64,000 nt of DNA from Acidobacteriaceae bacterium KBS 89. Lineage in GTDB: Bacteria; Acidobacteriota; Terriglobia; Terriglobales; Acidobacteriaceae. Of this stretch, positions 28,655 through 37,561 are shown in pieces. Numbering within the stretch: the first letter of the stretch is position 1; every line of letters begins with the position of its first letter. The position numbers and the translations under genes were made by a program. The notes beneath the pieces are model-generated. The model was not told the origin of the DNA. It did not search any database and worked only from the letters and a program-made list of their open reading frames with translations. The stretch lies in NCBI GenBank assembly GCA_000381605.1, contig KB906755.1, forward strand, positions 868,001 to 932,000. Reading direction: 5' to 3'.

Positions 28655-29806
28655 TCAGGGCTTCTTTGCAGGGTCATTCAATCCTGCGTCCTTACCCTTC
28701 GACGCAGCCCCGACCTTCGGATAGTACCCACTTCGAGTGCGCACTGACAATCTTCCAAAGCCCTTCGCCTTCGCCTCCACGTGGACCTCACGATATCCAC
28801 CCAGCTCAGGCGGCTTCGTCGAGTGGTACGAGATTGTGTACTGAGTTCGGATATCCTCGGCCACCTGCGCTGCAACTGCATCCACGTCCTTCAACGCCTT
28901 CGGGAAGTAGGCCGCTCCGCCCGTCTGTTCGGCCAGCGTCTCCAGTACTCGTCTTGCATGTCGAGACTCCCGCTTATCGGTATCTTCTCCAAACAACAGC
29001 CCCACGCAATAGATCACCGGCCCGTCCAGATCCTGAATTCTTCGGATCGTCTGCTCCAGGGTCGCGCTCGAAGCATTGTCTTCGCCGTCGGTGACGACCA
29101 ACAGCACCTGCTTCGGATGTTTCGCATTCTTGCTCAGATAGTCCGCCGAAGCTACCAGCGCGTCATAGACCGCTGTCCCGCCGCTTGATTTGACGAATCC
29201 CAATCCCTGCTCTAGCTTGTCGAGGCTGTTCGTAAAATCCTGGTCGATGAACGCTTCCCAGGAGAAGTCCACCAGAAACTCTTCATCTTCGGGATTGGAG
29301 AGCTTCACAAAGTTCAGAGCGGCCTTTTGCACCGCAACCCGCTTGTCGTACATCGAACCCGAGCTATCGATCAGCAGACCCAGCGATACGGGCAGGTCCT
29401 CATGCCTAAACGACGCAATCGTCTGAGGAACGCCGTCCTCATAAACGGAGAACGCGCTCTTATCCAGCGTCTGAATCGATCGGCCCCCTGAATCGAGCAC
29501 CGTTGCGTTCAGCCGAACTTCATATGCATCCTGTCGCAGCGTGTACTTCCCACCCTCACGCTCGATCTTCCCTATCGCCACGCCCTGTGGCGCGCCGGTC
29601 TGGCTCTGCGCCGGCGGGTCAGCATCAGGGGAAGGCACGGGATCGCGGTCCACCGTCAGCGAAGGCTGTCTGTTAGCTGGTTGTTGTTTCGCTGGCACCT
29701 GCGGAGCCGTTGGCTGCCGGGTCAATCCGCTCCCCATGCCGGCCACCGTCACCACCCATCCTATCGCGGCCATTCGTGGCCAGAAACTTTTACTGCGAAG
29801 GTGCAT
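28655..29806 (-). CDS. VWA domain protein, acidobacterial type (copy A)
   Basis: A 383-residue exported protein with an N-terminal hydrophobic segment, a Pro/Gln-rich linker to about residue 80, a short Ig-like part (VNATVLDSGGRSIQTL), and a von Willebrand A domain. The metal-binding MIDAS residues are intact: IDSSGSM, the Thr in GGTAVYDAL, and TDGED. The layout matches the VWFA-related domain family that is expanded in Acidobacteriota and of unknown function. The start overlaps the end of the upstream VWA gene by 17 bases, with AGGGG four bases before the ATG, so the two are likely translated together. Confidence 0.85.
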   Translation of the reverse strand: MHLRSKSFWPRMAAIGWVVTVAGMGSGLTRQPTAPQVPAKQQPANRQPSLTVDRDPVPSPDADPPAQSQTGAPQGVAIGKIEREGGKYTLRQDAYEVRLNATVLDSGGRSIQTLDKSAFSVYEDGVPQTIASFRHEDLPVSLGLLIDSSGSMYDKRVAVQKAALNFVKLSNPEDEEFLVDFSWEAFIDQDFTNSLDKLEQGLGFVKSSGGTAVYDALVASADYLSKNAKHPKQVLLVVTDGEDNASSATLEQTIRRIQDLDGPVIYCVGLLFGEDTDKRESRHARRVLETLAEQTGGAAYFPKALKDVDAVAAQVAEDIRTQYTISYHSTKPPELGGYREVHVEAKAKGFGRLSVRTRSGYYPKVGAASKGKDAGLNDPAKKP

Positions 29807-30884
29807 AGTACCCCTGGCGATTATGTACCGTCAGCGTCGGAAGCCCCGGCGGCGGCACTAGTCGTATCTTCAATTTACGCCAGTTCCCATCCTGCTTCAC
29901 CTCGGATGGCCTATATCCAATCACATATTCGTTTCGCAGCTCAGCACTGATTCGCGATGCGATGTCACCCAGATCATTGAGATCCAGCACCCGAAACATC
30001 CGTCCCCCCGTCATATCGCATATCTCTGTCAACAGGACGGGCCCCAGCTGCTCTTCGGTCGTCGGCGCATATTGGTCGAATATACCGATCGAATAGATTT
30101 GAACATCGCTCTCTCGCACTATTCGGCGCAGCTCCCCTTCGGTATACCGGCTGCGGTTATCTCCGCCATCCGAGATGATCAACAGCGCCTTACGCTCATA
30201 CTTCGCCTGTTTCAGCTTGTCCACTCCAAGATAGATTGCGTCGATCAGCGCGGTCCGGTTCTCCGGCTTCAACATCACCATCCGCGCCTCAACGTCATCC
30301 ACGTCGGACGTGTAGTCCACAATGACAGCCGGCCGGTCGTTGAACCCCACCACAAAAAACTCGTCCAGCGGATTGGATGTCCTCAGAAACTCGCTCAGCG
30401 CCTTCCGCGCCCGCATGAACTTCGAGTTCATGCTTCCACTCAGGTCGAAGATGACGCCAATCGTCACCGGCGCATCTTCCGTAGAAAAGCTCTTGATGAT
30501 CTGTCCGATGTTGTTGTCGTAAACCTCGAAGTTCTCCTTCTCCAGCCCTGTCACCAGGCGGTTCATCGGATCGGTCACCGTCGCCGGAACCAGTACAAGG
30601 TTCACGTCGACGCGGATCCTGGCGTCCCGCCTCGACGTCGCCAGCTTCGCGGCATTGTCCGCGCCTTCAATCACCGGCTTTGTGTCCTCGGGTGTCTTCG
30701 GCGGAGGCGGTGGAGGCTGGGTATGTACCGTTCCCAACGGATTCTCCTGCGCTCGACAGACGACACTCCCTGCCGTGCTCCAGAATCCCGCACCCACCAG
30801 AATCACCGCAAGCCCCAGCACTGCGTGCCGTCCCTTGTTCCAGCTTCCTCGTCTTCCGCTCTTCTTTTGCATATCGATGTCCAT
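29790..30884 (-). CDS. VWA domain protein, acidobacterial type (copy B)
   Basis: A 364-residue paralogue of the following gene. A cytoplasmic Lys/Arg-rich start leads into a hydrophobic segment (VLGLAVILVGAGFW), then a Pro-rich linker, an Ig-like strand region and the VWA domain with MIDAS residues FDLSGSM, Thr in NRTALIDAI and SDGGDN. It ends with GYYAPS, like copy A. The ATG at 30884 lacks a strong binding site; an ATG four codons later is an alternative. It is the first gene of a two-gene unit. A partner or ligand role in the periplasm or at the outer surface is a guess. Confidence 0.85.
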   Translation of the reverse strand: MDIDMQKKSGRRGSWNKGRHAVLGLAVILVGAGFWSTAGSVVCRAQENPLGTVHTQPPPPPPKTPEDTKPVIEGADNAAKLATSRRDARIRVDVNLVLVPATVTDPMNRLVTGLEKENFEVYDNNIGQIIKSFSTEDAPVTIGVIFDLSGSMNSKFMRARKALSEFLRTSNPLDEFFVVGFNDRPAVIVDYTSDVDDVEARMVMLKPENRTALIDAIYLGVDKLKQAKYERKALLIISDGGDNRSRYTEGELRRIVRESDVQIYSIGIFDQYAPTTEEQLGPVLLTEICDMTGGRMFRVLDLNDLGDIASRISAELRNEYVIGYRPSEVKQDGNWRKLKIRLVPPPGLPTLTVHNRQGYYAPSQ

Positions 30885-31215
30885 AGTGCCACCAATGCCA
30901 TTTCCGCTCGGTCAGCCTTTGGTCTCCACAGCACAACTAACGGAAATCATTCTTCTTCCGCGAGTTACGACGACTGCAGATCACGTAGCCTACAGCCATC
31001 CGGTGTCGCATTCAAGCAAATAATAGACTCGCCGCGAAAGCCTTTTGTCAAAGTTTCATCTCAGGGCCTATTTCCCAATACTTAGCCCGATACTCTGCCC
31101 CATACCTAGCCTAACGCTCAGCGCATCCGTCCAGATTCATCCCGCGCTGACTTTCCCTCTGGCCCACACCCCGTACAATCCCTATATCCTAAGACGTCTG
31201 GAGAAACAAAACAGC
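30885..31215. other. 331-base divergent intergenic region
   Basis: Separates the VWA pair (minus) from the DUF1015 gene (plus). A TACAAT at about 31177 resembles a -10 box, but no well-spaced -35 is clear. Codons upstream of 31216 in the DUF1015 frame are open but rich in Pro, Leu and Ile and unlike the conserved protein start. Confidence 0.35.
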
Positions 31216-32616
31216 ATGGCCCGTCTCTACCCCTTCCGAGCCCTTCGTTACGACCCAGCCCGCGTCAACATGGAAGCTGTAGTCACTCAGCCCTACGACA
31301 AGATCACTCCGGCCATGCAGCAGCGCTACTACGAAGCCAGCCCTTACAACCTGATACGGGTAATTCTCGGCAAACACGAGCCCGGCGACACCGAGGCCCA
31401 GGAATTCCTGCCTCCCGGTGAAGAGGCCCACAACGTCTACACCCGTGCCGCCGAGTACCTCCACAACTGGCGCCGCGAGCACATCCTCGCCGAAGAGTCC
31501 GAGCCTGCCATCTACGGGTACTCCCAGACCTACACCGTCCCCGGGACCAGCGAAGTACGTGAGCGCCGCGGCTTTATCGCCCTTGGTCACCTCTACGACT
31601 ACGCCGACAAGGTCGTCTACCGCCACGAGCAGACCTTTCCCAAGCACAAATCCGACCGTATGGCCCTCTTCAAGGCCACCCGCGCCTACTGCGAGCAGAT
31701 CTACATGCTCTACTCCGACCCCGCCTTCACCGCGGAAAAGCTCATCTTCAAAGGCTCATTTCCGAACGGCTTCGACGACAACCCCGCCGACCTCGCCATC
31801 ACCGACGAGTACGGCGTCGTCCACAAACTGTGGAAGCTAACCGACCCCAACCTCATAAATCTCCTGCTCACCGCCATGGCCGACAAGAAGCTCATCATCG
31901 CCGACGGCCACCACCGCTACGAGACGTCGGTCGCCTACGCCAAAGAGCGTTCAGCCCAGCTCAAACTCCCCCTCAACCAGCCCCGCGACGAAGACGAGAA
32001 GCTCAGCCCGAGCCACCTCCCCGCCCCAGCCTTCCCCGAGGCCGCCATGATGATGACCTTCGTCAACATGGAAGCCCCTGGCATCACCATCCTGCCCACG
32101 CACCGCGTCGTCAACGGCATCGAAAACTTCTCATCCCCCGATTTCATCACCAAAGCCAGCGCCTTTTTCGACATCGCCGAGGTCGACGACGACGCACCTG
32201 CCGCCGAACTGATCGATCGCCTCAACAAAACCTCTGGTGAATCCTTCATCGCCATCACTGGCGACGGCAACTACGTCCTCACGCCGAAACCGGAAGCCAT
32301 CTCACCCCTCCTCGCGGGCCTTCCCTCCAGACAGCGCCAACTCGGCGTAGCCCAGCTCCACACCATCGTGCTCGACCATCTTCTCGGCCTGACCGAAGAC
32401 AAGGTTCGCGCCACCGGCAGCATCCAGTACCTTCGCGAAGCCGCCGAAGCCGTCAGCCTCGTCGAGTCCGGCGAAGCCAACATCGCCTTCCTCATCAAGC
32501 CCATCACCCTCGACCAGCTCAAAGATGTCTCCCTCTCCGGCGAGGTCATGCCGCAAAAGTCCACCGACTTCTACCCAAAGCTCCTCAGCGGCCTGGCTAT
32601 CTACGCTCTCGACTAA
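31216..32616 (+). CDS. DUF1015 family protein
   Basis: A 466-residue soluble protein of the DUF1015 family, of unknown function and found in many bacteria and archaea. The start MARLYPFRALRYDPARV and the motif IADGHHRYETSVAY are hallmarks, and the length matches. The start ATG at 31216 has GGAG about 13 bases upstream; the open frame further 5' is non-conserved in style. It is a single gene, convergent with the DUF899 gene after a gap of 41 bases. No function should be assigned. Confidence 0.88.
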   Translation: MARLYPFRALRYDPARVNMEAVVTQPYDKITPAMQQRYYEASPYNLIRVILGKHEPGDTEAQEFLPPGEEAHNVYTRAAEYLHNWRREHILAEESEPAIYGYSQTYTVPGTSEVRERRGFIALGHLYDYADKVVYRHEQTFPKHKSDRMALFKATRAYCEQIYMLYSDPAFTAEKLIFKGSFPNGFDDNPADLAITDEYGVVHKLWKLTDPNLINLLLTAMADKKLIIADGHHRYETSVAYAKERSAQLKLPLNQPRDEDEKLSPSHLPAPAFPEAAMMMTFVNMEAPGITILPTHRVVNGIENFSSPDFITKASAFFDIAEVDDDAPAAELIDRLNKTSGESFIAITGDGNYVLTPKPEAISPLLAGLPSRQRQLGVAQLHTIVLDHLLGLTEDKVRATGSIQYLREAAEAVSLVESGEANIAFLIKPITLDQLKDVSLSGEVMPQKSTDFYPKLLSGLAIYALD

Positions 32617-32657
32617 ATTTAGGACGCATAACCGCAACCCGCAAAGCTCAGCTACGG

Positions 32658-33365
32658 CTACTTAGGTCCGTAGCTGAGCTTTGGATACCAGTCCGTCCCT
32701 CGTCCCTCGGGTGTCAGATCCAGCAACTGCCATAGCAGATCAAGATCGGGCGCACCCCGCGGATCCTGCCCCGGATCCGCCATCTCCCCACCCATTTCGC
32801 CGCTATAAAAATGGCGAATCTTGCCGTCACGTCTCGCAAAGACGCTGAACCCCGGAACATCCGCATCCTCGGAGTTCACATACGTCCGCGTATACTCCCC
32901 CGTCGTGTCCGAAAAGAAAGGTAGATTCGCAAACCCGCGCTGTTTCTTGTACTCCACCAGCCGCTCGATTGGTGACCGTGCAGTCACCGCAATCGCCACG
33001 CGCTCCCGCAGATTCACCGCCGTCCCATTCCACGCGCTCAAAAACGAAGTGCAACTCGGACAAGGAGCCTTCCGCTGCGGTCCATACATCATGCTGTAAA
33101 TCATCAGCGTATCTTTATCGCGGAAAAGACTGGACAATCGGACCGCGCCACTCTCCGACGCCACCTCAAAGTCCTGCGCAATCTCCCCGCCCGCGGGCAA
33201 AGCGCGCCGTTGGGCCGCCACCCGCTCCAAATGCCGCCGCAACTCGATCTCTTCCGCTAGCAGCGCGTTGCGGGCCGCACGATACTCCGCACTCTCATTC
33301 GGAAAATGAGCTTTATTCCTAGCGGCTAATTCCTTGGCCGGAACAAGTGTCTCCGTATCAACCAT
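32658..33365 (-). CDS. DUF899 thioredoxin-like protein
   Basis: A 235-residue protein with a thioredoxin-like fold. The motifs APCPSCTSFLSAWNG and the N-terminal LVPAKELAARNKAHFP identify the DUF899 family. The CPSC pair matches the redox-active CXXC place, so a peroxiredoxin-like or thiol-redox role is plausible but not shown. GGGAGG lies just upstream of the ATG, a strong ribosome binding site. It has no signal peptide and its neighbours give no pathway hint. Confidence 0.88.
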   Translation of the reverse strand: MVDTETLVPAKELAARNKAHFPNESAEYRAARNALLAEEIELRRHLERVAAQRRALPAGGEIAQDFEVASESGAVRLSSLFRDKDTLMIYSMMYGPQRKAPCPSCTSFLSAWNGTAVNLRERVAIAVTARSPIERLVEYKKQRGFANLPFFSDTTGEYTRTYVNSEDADVPGFSVFARRDGKIRHFYSGEMGGEMADPGQDPRGAPDLDLLWQLLDLTPEGRGTDWYPKLSYGPK

Positions 33366-33551
33366 GAATCCCTCCCATAAAACTCTCCGGATCGCGAAAT
33401 ATTTACAGAATGCTCATATTCGTGGTGCTTCCTTTTGGATGCTTCCCGCACGACCGCCAACCTCAGCAATTTTATGAAAGTCTCGTGACGTTGCGTACTC
33501 ATCCCGGTAACCCACCCGTTCCGCTCACCCTTTACAATCAACCAAACGACT

Positions 33552-34256
33552 TTGCCTCTTTTCTTCAAACATCTCGCCCTGGGACTCGCGGTTATTCCTC
33601 TGATGAACCGCGTCGCCCCCGCGCAGCAACCACTCCCCCGCACCGTTATCTTCCTCGACCCGGCCCACGGAGGCCCCGACCCCGGCGCACACCTTCCCAA
33701 CAACCTGCTCGAAAAAGATCTCACCCTGGCCTTCGCGACCCGCCTCCGTGCTCTGCTGGCCTCCAGCGGCTTCACCATGGTCTCAACCCGGGACGCCGAT
33801 CCCACGGTCTCATTCACCACCGACCAGCGAGCCGAAATCGCCAACCACGGCCATTCCAACGCCTGCCTCGTCCTCCACGCGACGTCCAGCGGCAACGGTG
33901 TCCACGTCATCACCTCTTCCCTCACCCCGCCCAACGAGCTTGACGGCCCACACACGACGGTCCCGTGGAACGCTGCCCAGTCCGCCTCAATCCCCCAAAG
34001 CCTCAGCCTCGCCAACGAGATCGGCCTCTCTCTCCAGCGCGCAAAAATCCCCGTCATCCTCAGCCGTTCCTCCCTGCGCCCCCTCGACAACCTCACCTGC
34101 CCCGCTGTCGCCATCGAGATCTCCCCGTTCACCTCTCCCGATGGCGACCGCACGCCTGTCACCGATGCTACCTATCAGCAAAACATCGCCAAGGCCATCG
34201 CCGCCGCTCTCACATCCTGGCGCAGCCGCCAGATTCCCGTCGGAGCAGCAAAATGA
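33552..34256 (+). CDS. N-acetylmuramoyl-L-alanine amidase (Amidase_3)
   Basis: Zinc amidase that cleaves the bond between MurNAc and L-Ala in peptidoglycan, 234 residues. The zinc ligands and catalytic residues appear as His in LDPAHGG, Glu in NLLEKDL, His in CLVLHATSS, and Glu in VAIEIS. The start is a TTG at 33552, which gives a short signal peptide (ending near VAPAQQ); the next ATG at 33603 would cut it off. Its stop overlaps the start of the GerMN gene (ATGA at 34253-34256), and murI follows, so the three form a cell-wall cluster. Confidence 0.87.
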   Translation: MPLFFKHLALGLAVIPLMNRVAPAQQPLPRTVIFLDPAHGGPDPGAHLPNNLLEKDLTLAFATRLRALLASSGFTMVSTRDADPTVSFTTDQRAEIANHGHSNACLVLHATSSGNGVHVITSSLTPPNELDGPHTTVPWNAAQSASIPQSLSLANEIGLSLQRAKIPVILSRSSLRPLDNLTCPAVAIEISPFTSPDGDRTPVTDATYQQNIAKAIAAALTSWRSRQIPVGAAK

Positions 34257-34879
34257 TCCCCCGCTACCAGCGCATCCTCTTCTGGAGCCTTGTTGCGGGC
34301 ATCCTCCTGATGGCAGCCTTCCTCCTCCACGGCTGTGAGCAGGCTCACAAGCGCCTCGCCACACCCAACGACCCCACACCCATCGCCGCCCCCACCAGTT
34401 CCAGCACCGAGGACGTCACCCTCTACCTCGCCAACGACGCCGATGCCTCCATCACTCCGGCCACCGAATCGTTCGCCCTGCCACAGGAGCCCTCTGCTCG
34501 CGCCCGCGCACTCATCGAGCACCTCCTCTCCACCTACTCCCTCCCAGCCTCGGCCCATCCTCTCCAGGGCGGCGCCGCCGTCGACGACGTCTTCCTCCTC
34601 ACCGACCCCCAACCAGCGATTGGCGCCCGACCCGGCCAGTTAGCCGTCATCAATCTTCGCGGCTCCTTCCTCGACAACCACCCCTCCGGCATCCAGGTCG
34701 AGACCCTCACCGTGCAATCGATCATCGGAACCCTTCACGCTGCCTTTCCGCAGGTTACCGCGATCCGCTTCCTCGTCGACGGCCAACCTCACGACACCCT
34801 GGCCGGCCACGCCGACCTCCTCCACACCTACCCGGCCACCGACACCACCGCCAAACCCATTCCACCATCCGGCAATTAA
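34253..34879 (+). CDS. GerMN domain membrane-anchored protein
   Basis: A 208-residue protein with an N-terminal hydrophobic segment (ILFWSLVAGILLMAAFLLHG) followed by a cysteine that could be a lipobox-like site (LLHGC). The remainder, VTLYLANDADASI, RARALIEHLL, INLRGSF and ALTVQSIIGTL-like strands, fits the GerMN (sporulation and spore germination) domain, which in non-sporulating bacteria occurs with amidases and is thought to be an envelope factor. The ATG overlaps the amidase stop by four bases, with GGAG upstream, so they are translationally coupled. murI lies 48 bases downstream. Confidence 0.85.
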   Translation: MIPRYQRILFWSLVAGILLMAAFLLHGCEQAHKRLATPNDPTPIAAPTSSSTEDVTLYLANDADASITPATESFALPQEPSARARALIEHLLSTYSLPASAHPLQGGAAVDDVFLLTDPQPAIGARPGQLAVINLRGSFLDNHPSGIQVETLTVQSIIGTLHAAFPQVTAIRFLVDGQPHDTLAGHADLLHTYPATDTTAKPIPPSGN

Positions 34880-34927
34880 GAACCGACAAATAGAAAAAAC
34901 AGAAAGCTGATACCTGACAAAACCTCA

Positions 34928-35755
34928 ATGTCTTCACTGAAACCCACGATAGGCGTCTTCGACTCCGGCTTCGGCGGCCTCACCGTCCTCCGCGCCCTGC
35001 TGCCACTCATCCCCGACGCTCGCTACATCTATCTCGGCGACACCGCCCGCCTCCCCTACGGCTCCAAGTCACACGAGACCATCGCCCGCTATGCCGTATC
35101 AAGCGCAAAGTTTCTCCACGAGCAGGGTGCAGACCTCCTCGTGATCGCCTGCAACACCGCCACCGCCCTGGCCTTCGAAGACATCCAGAGAGCGCTTCCG
35201 ATACCCGTCATCGGCGTAGTGGAACCCGGCGCCCAGGCCGCTCTCGCCGCCGCCGAGTCGACCCCGAATCAAGTCTTGGTTCTAGCAACGACCGCCACCG
35301 TCCAATCCCGCGCCTACACCCAAGCCCTCAACGCCCTCAACCTCGAAGCCACCGAAAAAGCCTGCCCCCTCCTCGTTCCCCTTGTCGAAGAAGGCTGGAT
35401 CAACCACCCAGTCACCGACGAGGTCCTCAAAATCTACCTGACCGAAGCATTAGCCCAGGCTCCTGCCACGAATACCCTTCTACTAGGCTGCACCCACTAC
35501 CCGCTCCTCGAACCAGCCATCCGTCGCACCCTCACCTCCATGCAGCACCCCCTCACGATCATCGACGCAGCCAAAGCCACGGCCCGTGCCGTAGCCTCCC
35601 ATCTAGGCCTCCCATCTCAAAGCCCAGACCTCAACGCTACCGGCCCTCAATGCACCTTCTACGCCACGGACTCAGTCGAAAAATTCCAGTTCCTCGGTTC
35701 CAACTTCCTGGGCCAGGCCGTCGCCAAAGTCAACCTGATCGATCTTGGCGGCTAA
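34928..35755 (+). CDS. murI: glutamate racemase
   Basis: Converts L-glutamate to D-glutamate for peptidoglycan precursors, in the cytoplasm. The 275-residue sequence has the family N-terminus GVFDSGFGGLTVL with Asp12, the first catalytic Cys75 in ACNTATA, and the second, Cys188, in GCTHYPLL. All active-site residues are in place and the length is normal. It follows the amidase and GerMN genes by 48 bases and precedes an EVE gene by 41 bases. The clustering with cell-wall hydrolysis genes is consistent with envelope biogenesis. Confidence 0.96.
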   Translation: MSSLKPTIGVFDSGFGGLTVLRALLPLIPDARYIYLGDTARLPYGSKSHETIARYAVSSAKFLHEQGADLLVIACNTATALAFEDIQRALPIPVIGVVEPGAQAALAAAESTPNQVLVLATTATVQSRAYTQALNALNLEATEKACPLLVPLVEEGWINHPVTDEVLKIYLTEALAQAPATNTLLLGCTHYPLLEPAIRRTLTSMQHPLTIIDAAKATARAVASHLGLPSQSPDLNATGPQCTFYATDSVEKFQFLGSNFLGQAVAKVNLIDLGG

Positions 35756-35796
35756 ACTAGTCGTAGTCGTAATCCCACTCACTCGGAGCTCCCCAA

Positions 35797-36174
35797 ATGC
35801 CCTTCCTCCTCAAGACCGAACCCGGCAAATACTCCTTCGATGACCTCGAGCGTGACGGCGAGACCACCTGGGACGGCATCTCCAACAACACAGCCCTCCT
35901 CAACCTCCGCAGCATGAAGCCCGGCGAAAAGCTTGTCATCTACCACTCCAACGTCGGAAAAGCTGTCGTAGGCACCGCAAAGGTAGTCTCCGTCGATGCC
36001 ACCGATCCCAAAGACCCCAAAGTTCGTATCAAGCCCGTCAAGCGCCTCAAACAGGAAAAGACCCTCGACGACATGCGCCAGACTCCCGTCTTTAAAGACT
36101 CGCTTCTCTTCCGCCAGTTCCGCCTCTCGGTCGTCCCGCTCACCGACGCCCAGTACGACTGGCTTACTCTTTAG
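35797..36174 (+). CDS. EVE domain protein
   Basis: A 125-residue protein built of one EVE domain, a PUA-like fold that may bind modified nucleotides in DNA or RNA. The family start FLLKTEPGKYSFDDLERDG and the motifs TTWDGISNNTALLNLR and KLVIYHS are all present. GGAG lies about eight bases before the ATG. EVE proteins in bacteria are usually lone housekeeping genes; no restriction or modification gene is adjacent. A link to the flanking murI gene is not expected beyond co-transcription. Confidence 0.9.
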   Translation: MPFLLKTEPGKYSFDDLERDGETTWDGISNNTALLNLRSMKPGEKLVIYHSNVGKAVVGTAKVVSVDATDPKDPKVRIKPVKRLKQEKTLDDMRQTPVFKDSLLFRQFRLSVVPLTDAQYDWLTL

Positions 36175-36190
36175 TGACCAAAGTTACAGT

Positions 36191-36206
36191 ATGGAACTGG
36201 TTCCAT
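36191..36206. promoter_or_regulatory. 16-base perfect palindrome upstream of diguanylate cyclase gene
   Basis: ATGGAAC-TG-GTTCCAT lies between the EVE stop and the GGDEF gene. It may be an operator or the short stem of a terminator; the downstream bases are pyrimidine rich but have no long T run. Confidence 0.35.
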
Positions 36207-36272
36207 CTACTTTTCTATTCTTCTGTTTCGTGCAACCATGCGCATAGAATCCCGCACACAGGCCCCCCCTAA

Positions 36273-37478
36273 ATGTCCTTGATCGCGTTGGTAGATGTCG
36301 GCACCCTTCTCGGCTGTCAAGTCGCTTTGACGGCGATCTACGCGATCGTCTTCTTCTGCATGAAGGTCATGTACCCGTATCTTCGCGGCGCCGGCTCCGT
36401 CGCGCTGGCGTTCGTTGCAATGACCATCGCCAATGTTCTTCTACTGCTCTCCGCTTCCCTTCCACCCTTCGTCTCAATTGTTATCTCCCATTGCTTCCTG
36501 CTCTCCGCGTTCGTCCTCTTCTACACCGGCGTCCTTCACTTCTTTAAAAGTCCACGTAAGATTCGCTACGCATGGGCTCTCACCATCGTCGCGTCCGTGC
36601 TGATCGCCTACCTCATCCTTTCGCATGACCGCACCAAGGCACTCATCTTCGTCATCGCCATCAGCTTCTTTCTCCTTCGCGGCGTCATCGCAGTCGAGAT
36701 CTTCCGTCAGGCCGCAGACAGGATCTTCTTAAAGATCTTTGCCTACCTCATGGCAGCCTATGCCGTCTTCGCGTTGAACCGCCTGCTCTTCATGCTGGTA
36801 GTGGGCGCGCCGCCCAACCAGGCTCAGCGCGAATTCCTTCAGACCGTCTCAGTTCTGCTCAGTGTCACCTTTGCGTTTCTCATCGGACTGTCTTTTCTAC
36901 TCATGCTCTGTAGTGAGCTTCTCACTCTCGTCAAAGACGAATCGGAACGGGACCTCCTCTCCGGTGTTCTCAACCGCCGCGGGATTGAACAGAAGCTGGA
37001 CCTTGAACTCAAGCGAGCTGGGCGTAGCGGACAGAGCATCTCCATCGCCCTCATCGATATCGACCACTTCAAAACCATCAACGATTACGCTGGACATGCC
37101 GCCGGCGACACCGCCCTCCGCGATGTCGTCACTGCAATCTCTTGCCGTCTGCGCGCGTACGACCTCCTCGGCCGCTTTGGGGGCGACGAATTTCTCATCA
37201 TCTTTCCTCACACCACCAGTTCGGAAGCCCTCCTCGTCGCCTCTCGCATCGAAGCCTCGGTGCGAGACCTCTCCATACCGGACACCGAGCTGCCCCTGAC
37301 CATCAGTATCGGCCTCACCCAGGCAGCCTCCGGTGAAATCGCCGGCCCGCTCCTCGCCCGCGCCGACAAGGCCCTCTACCACGCAAAAGACGCAGGCCGG
37401 AACTGCTGCCGCGTCCTCCTCCACGAAACAGACGCTGAAGCGGGCCCGCAGCAGCATGTCATTCTCCCTACAAGCTAA
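36273..37478 (+). CDS. membrane diguanylate cyclase (GGDEF)
   Basis: A 401-residue protein with about six or seven hydrophobic segments in its first 215 residues, followed by a GGDEF domain. The active site reads FGGDEF, and the product-inhibition site RxxD is RAYD, five residues before it, so it probably makes c-di-GMP from GTP and is inhibited by c-di-GMP. No EAL domain is present. Its membrane sensor part lacks a recognised family. It is the second c-di-GMP gene in the window. The ATG at 36273 lacks a good ribosome binding site. Confidence 0.92.
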   Translation: MSLIALVDVGTLLGCQVALTAIYAIVFFCMKVMYPYLRGAGSVALAFVAMTIANVLLLLSASLPPFVSIVISHCFLLSAFVLFYTGVLHFFKSPRKIRYAWALTIVASVLIAYLILSHDRTKALIFVIAISFFLLRGVIAVEIFRQAADRIFLKIFAYLMAAYAVFALNRLLFMLVVGAPPNQAQREFLQTVSVLLSVTFAFLIGLSFLLMLCSELLTLVKDESERDLLSGVLNRRGIEQKLDLELKRAGRSGQSISIALIDIDHFKTINDYAGHAAGDTALRDVVTAISCRLRAYDLLGRFGGDEFLIIFPHTTSSEALLVASRIEASVRDLSIPDTELPLTISIGLTQAASGEIAGPLLARADKALYHAKDAGRNCCRVLLHETDAEAGPQQHVILPTS

Positions 37479-37561
37479 GCGATCGCCTCCCCCGATAGCT
37501 CTTGCCCATCCAGACTGCTATCCTTGAGGTCGCAAACCGCATTGAAAGGAACCAGCTCCAC

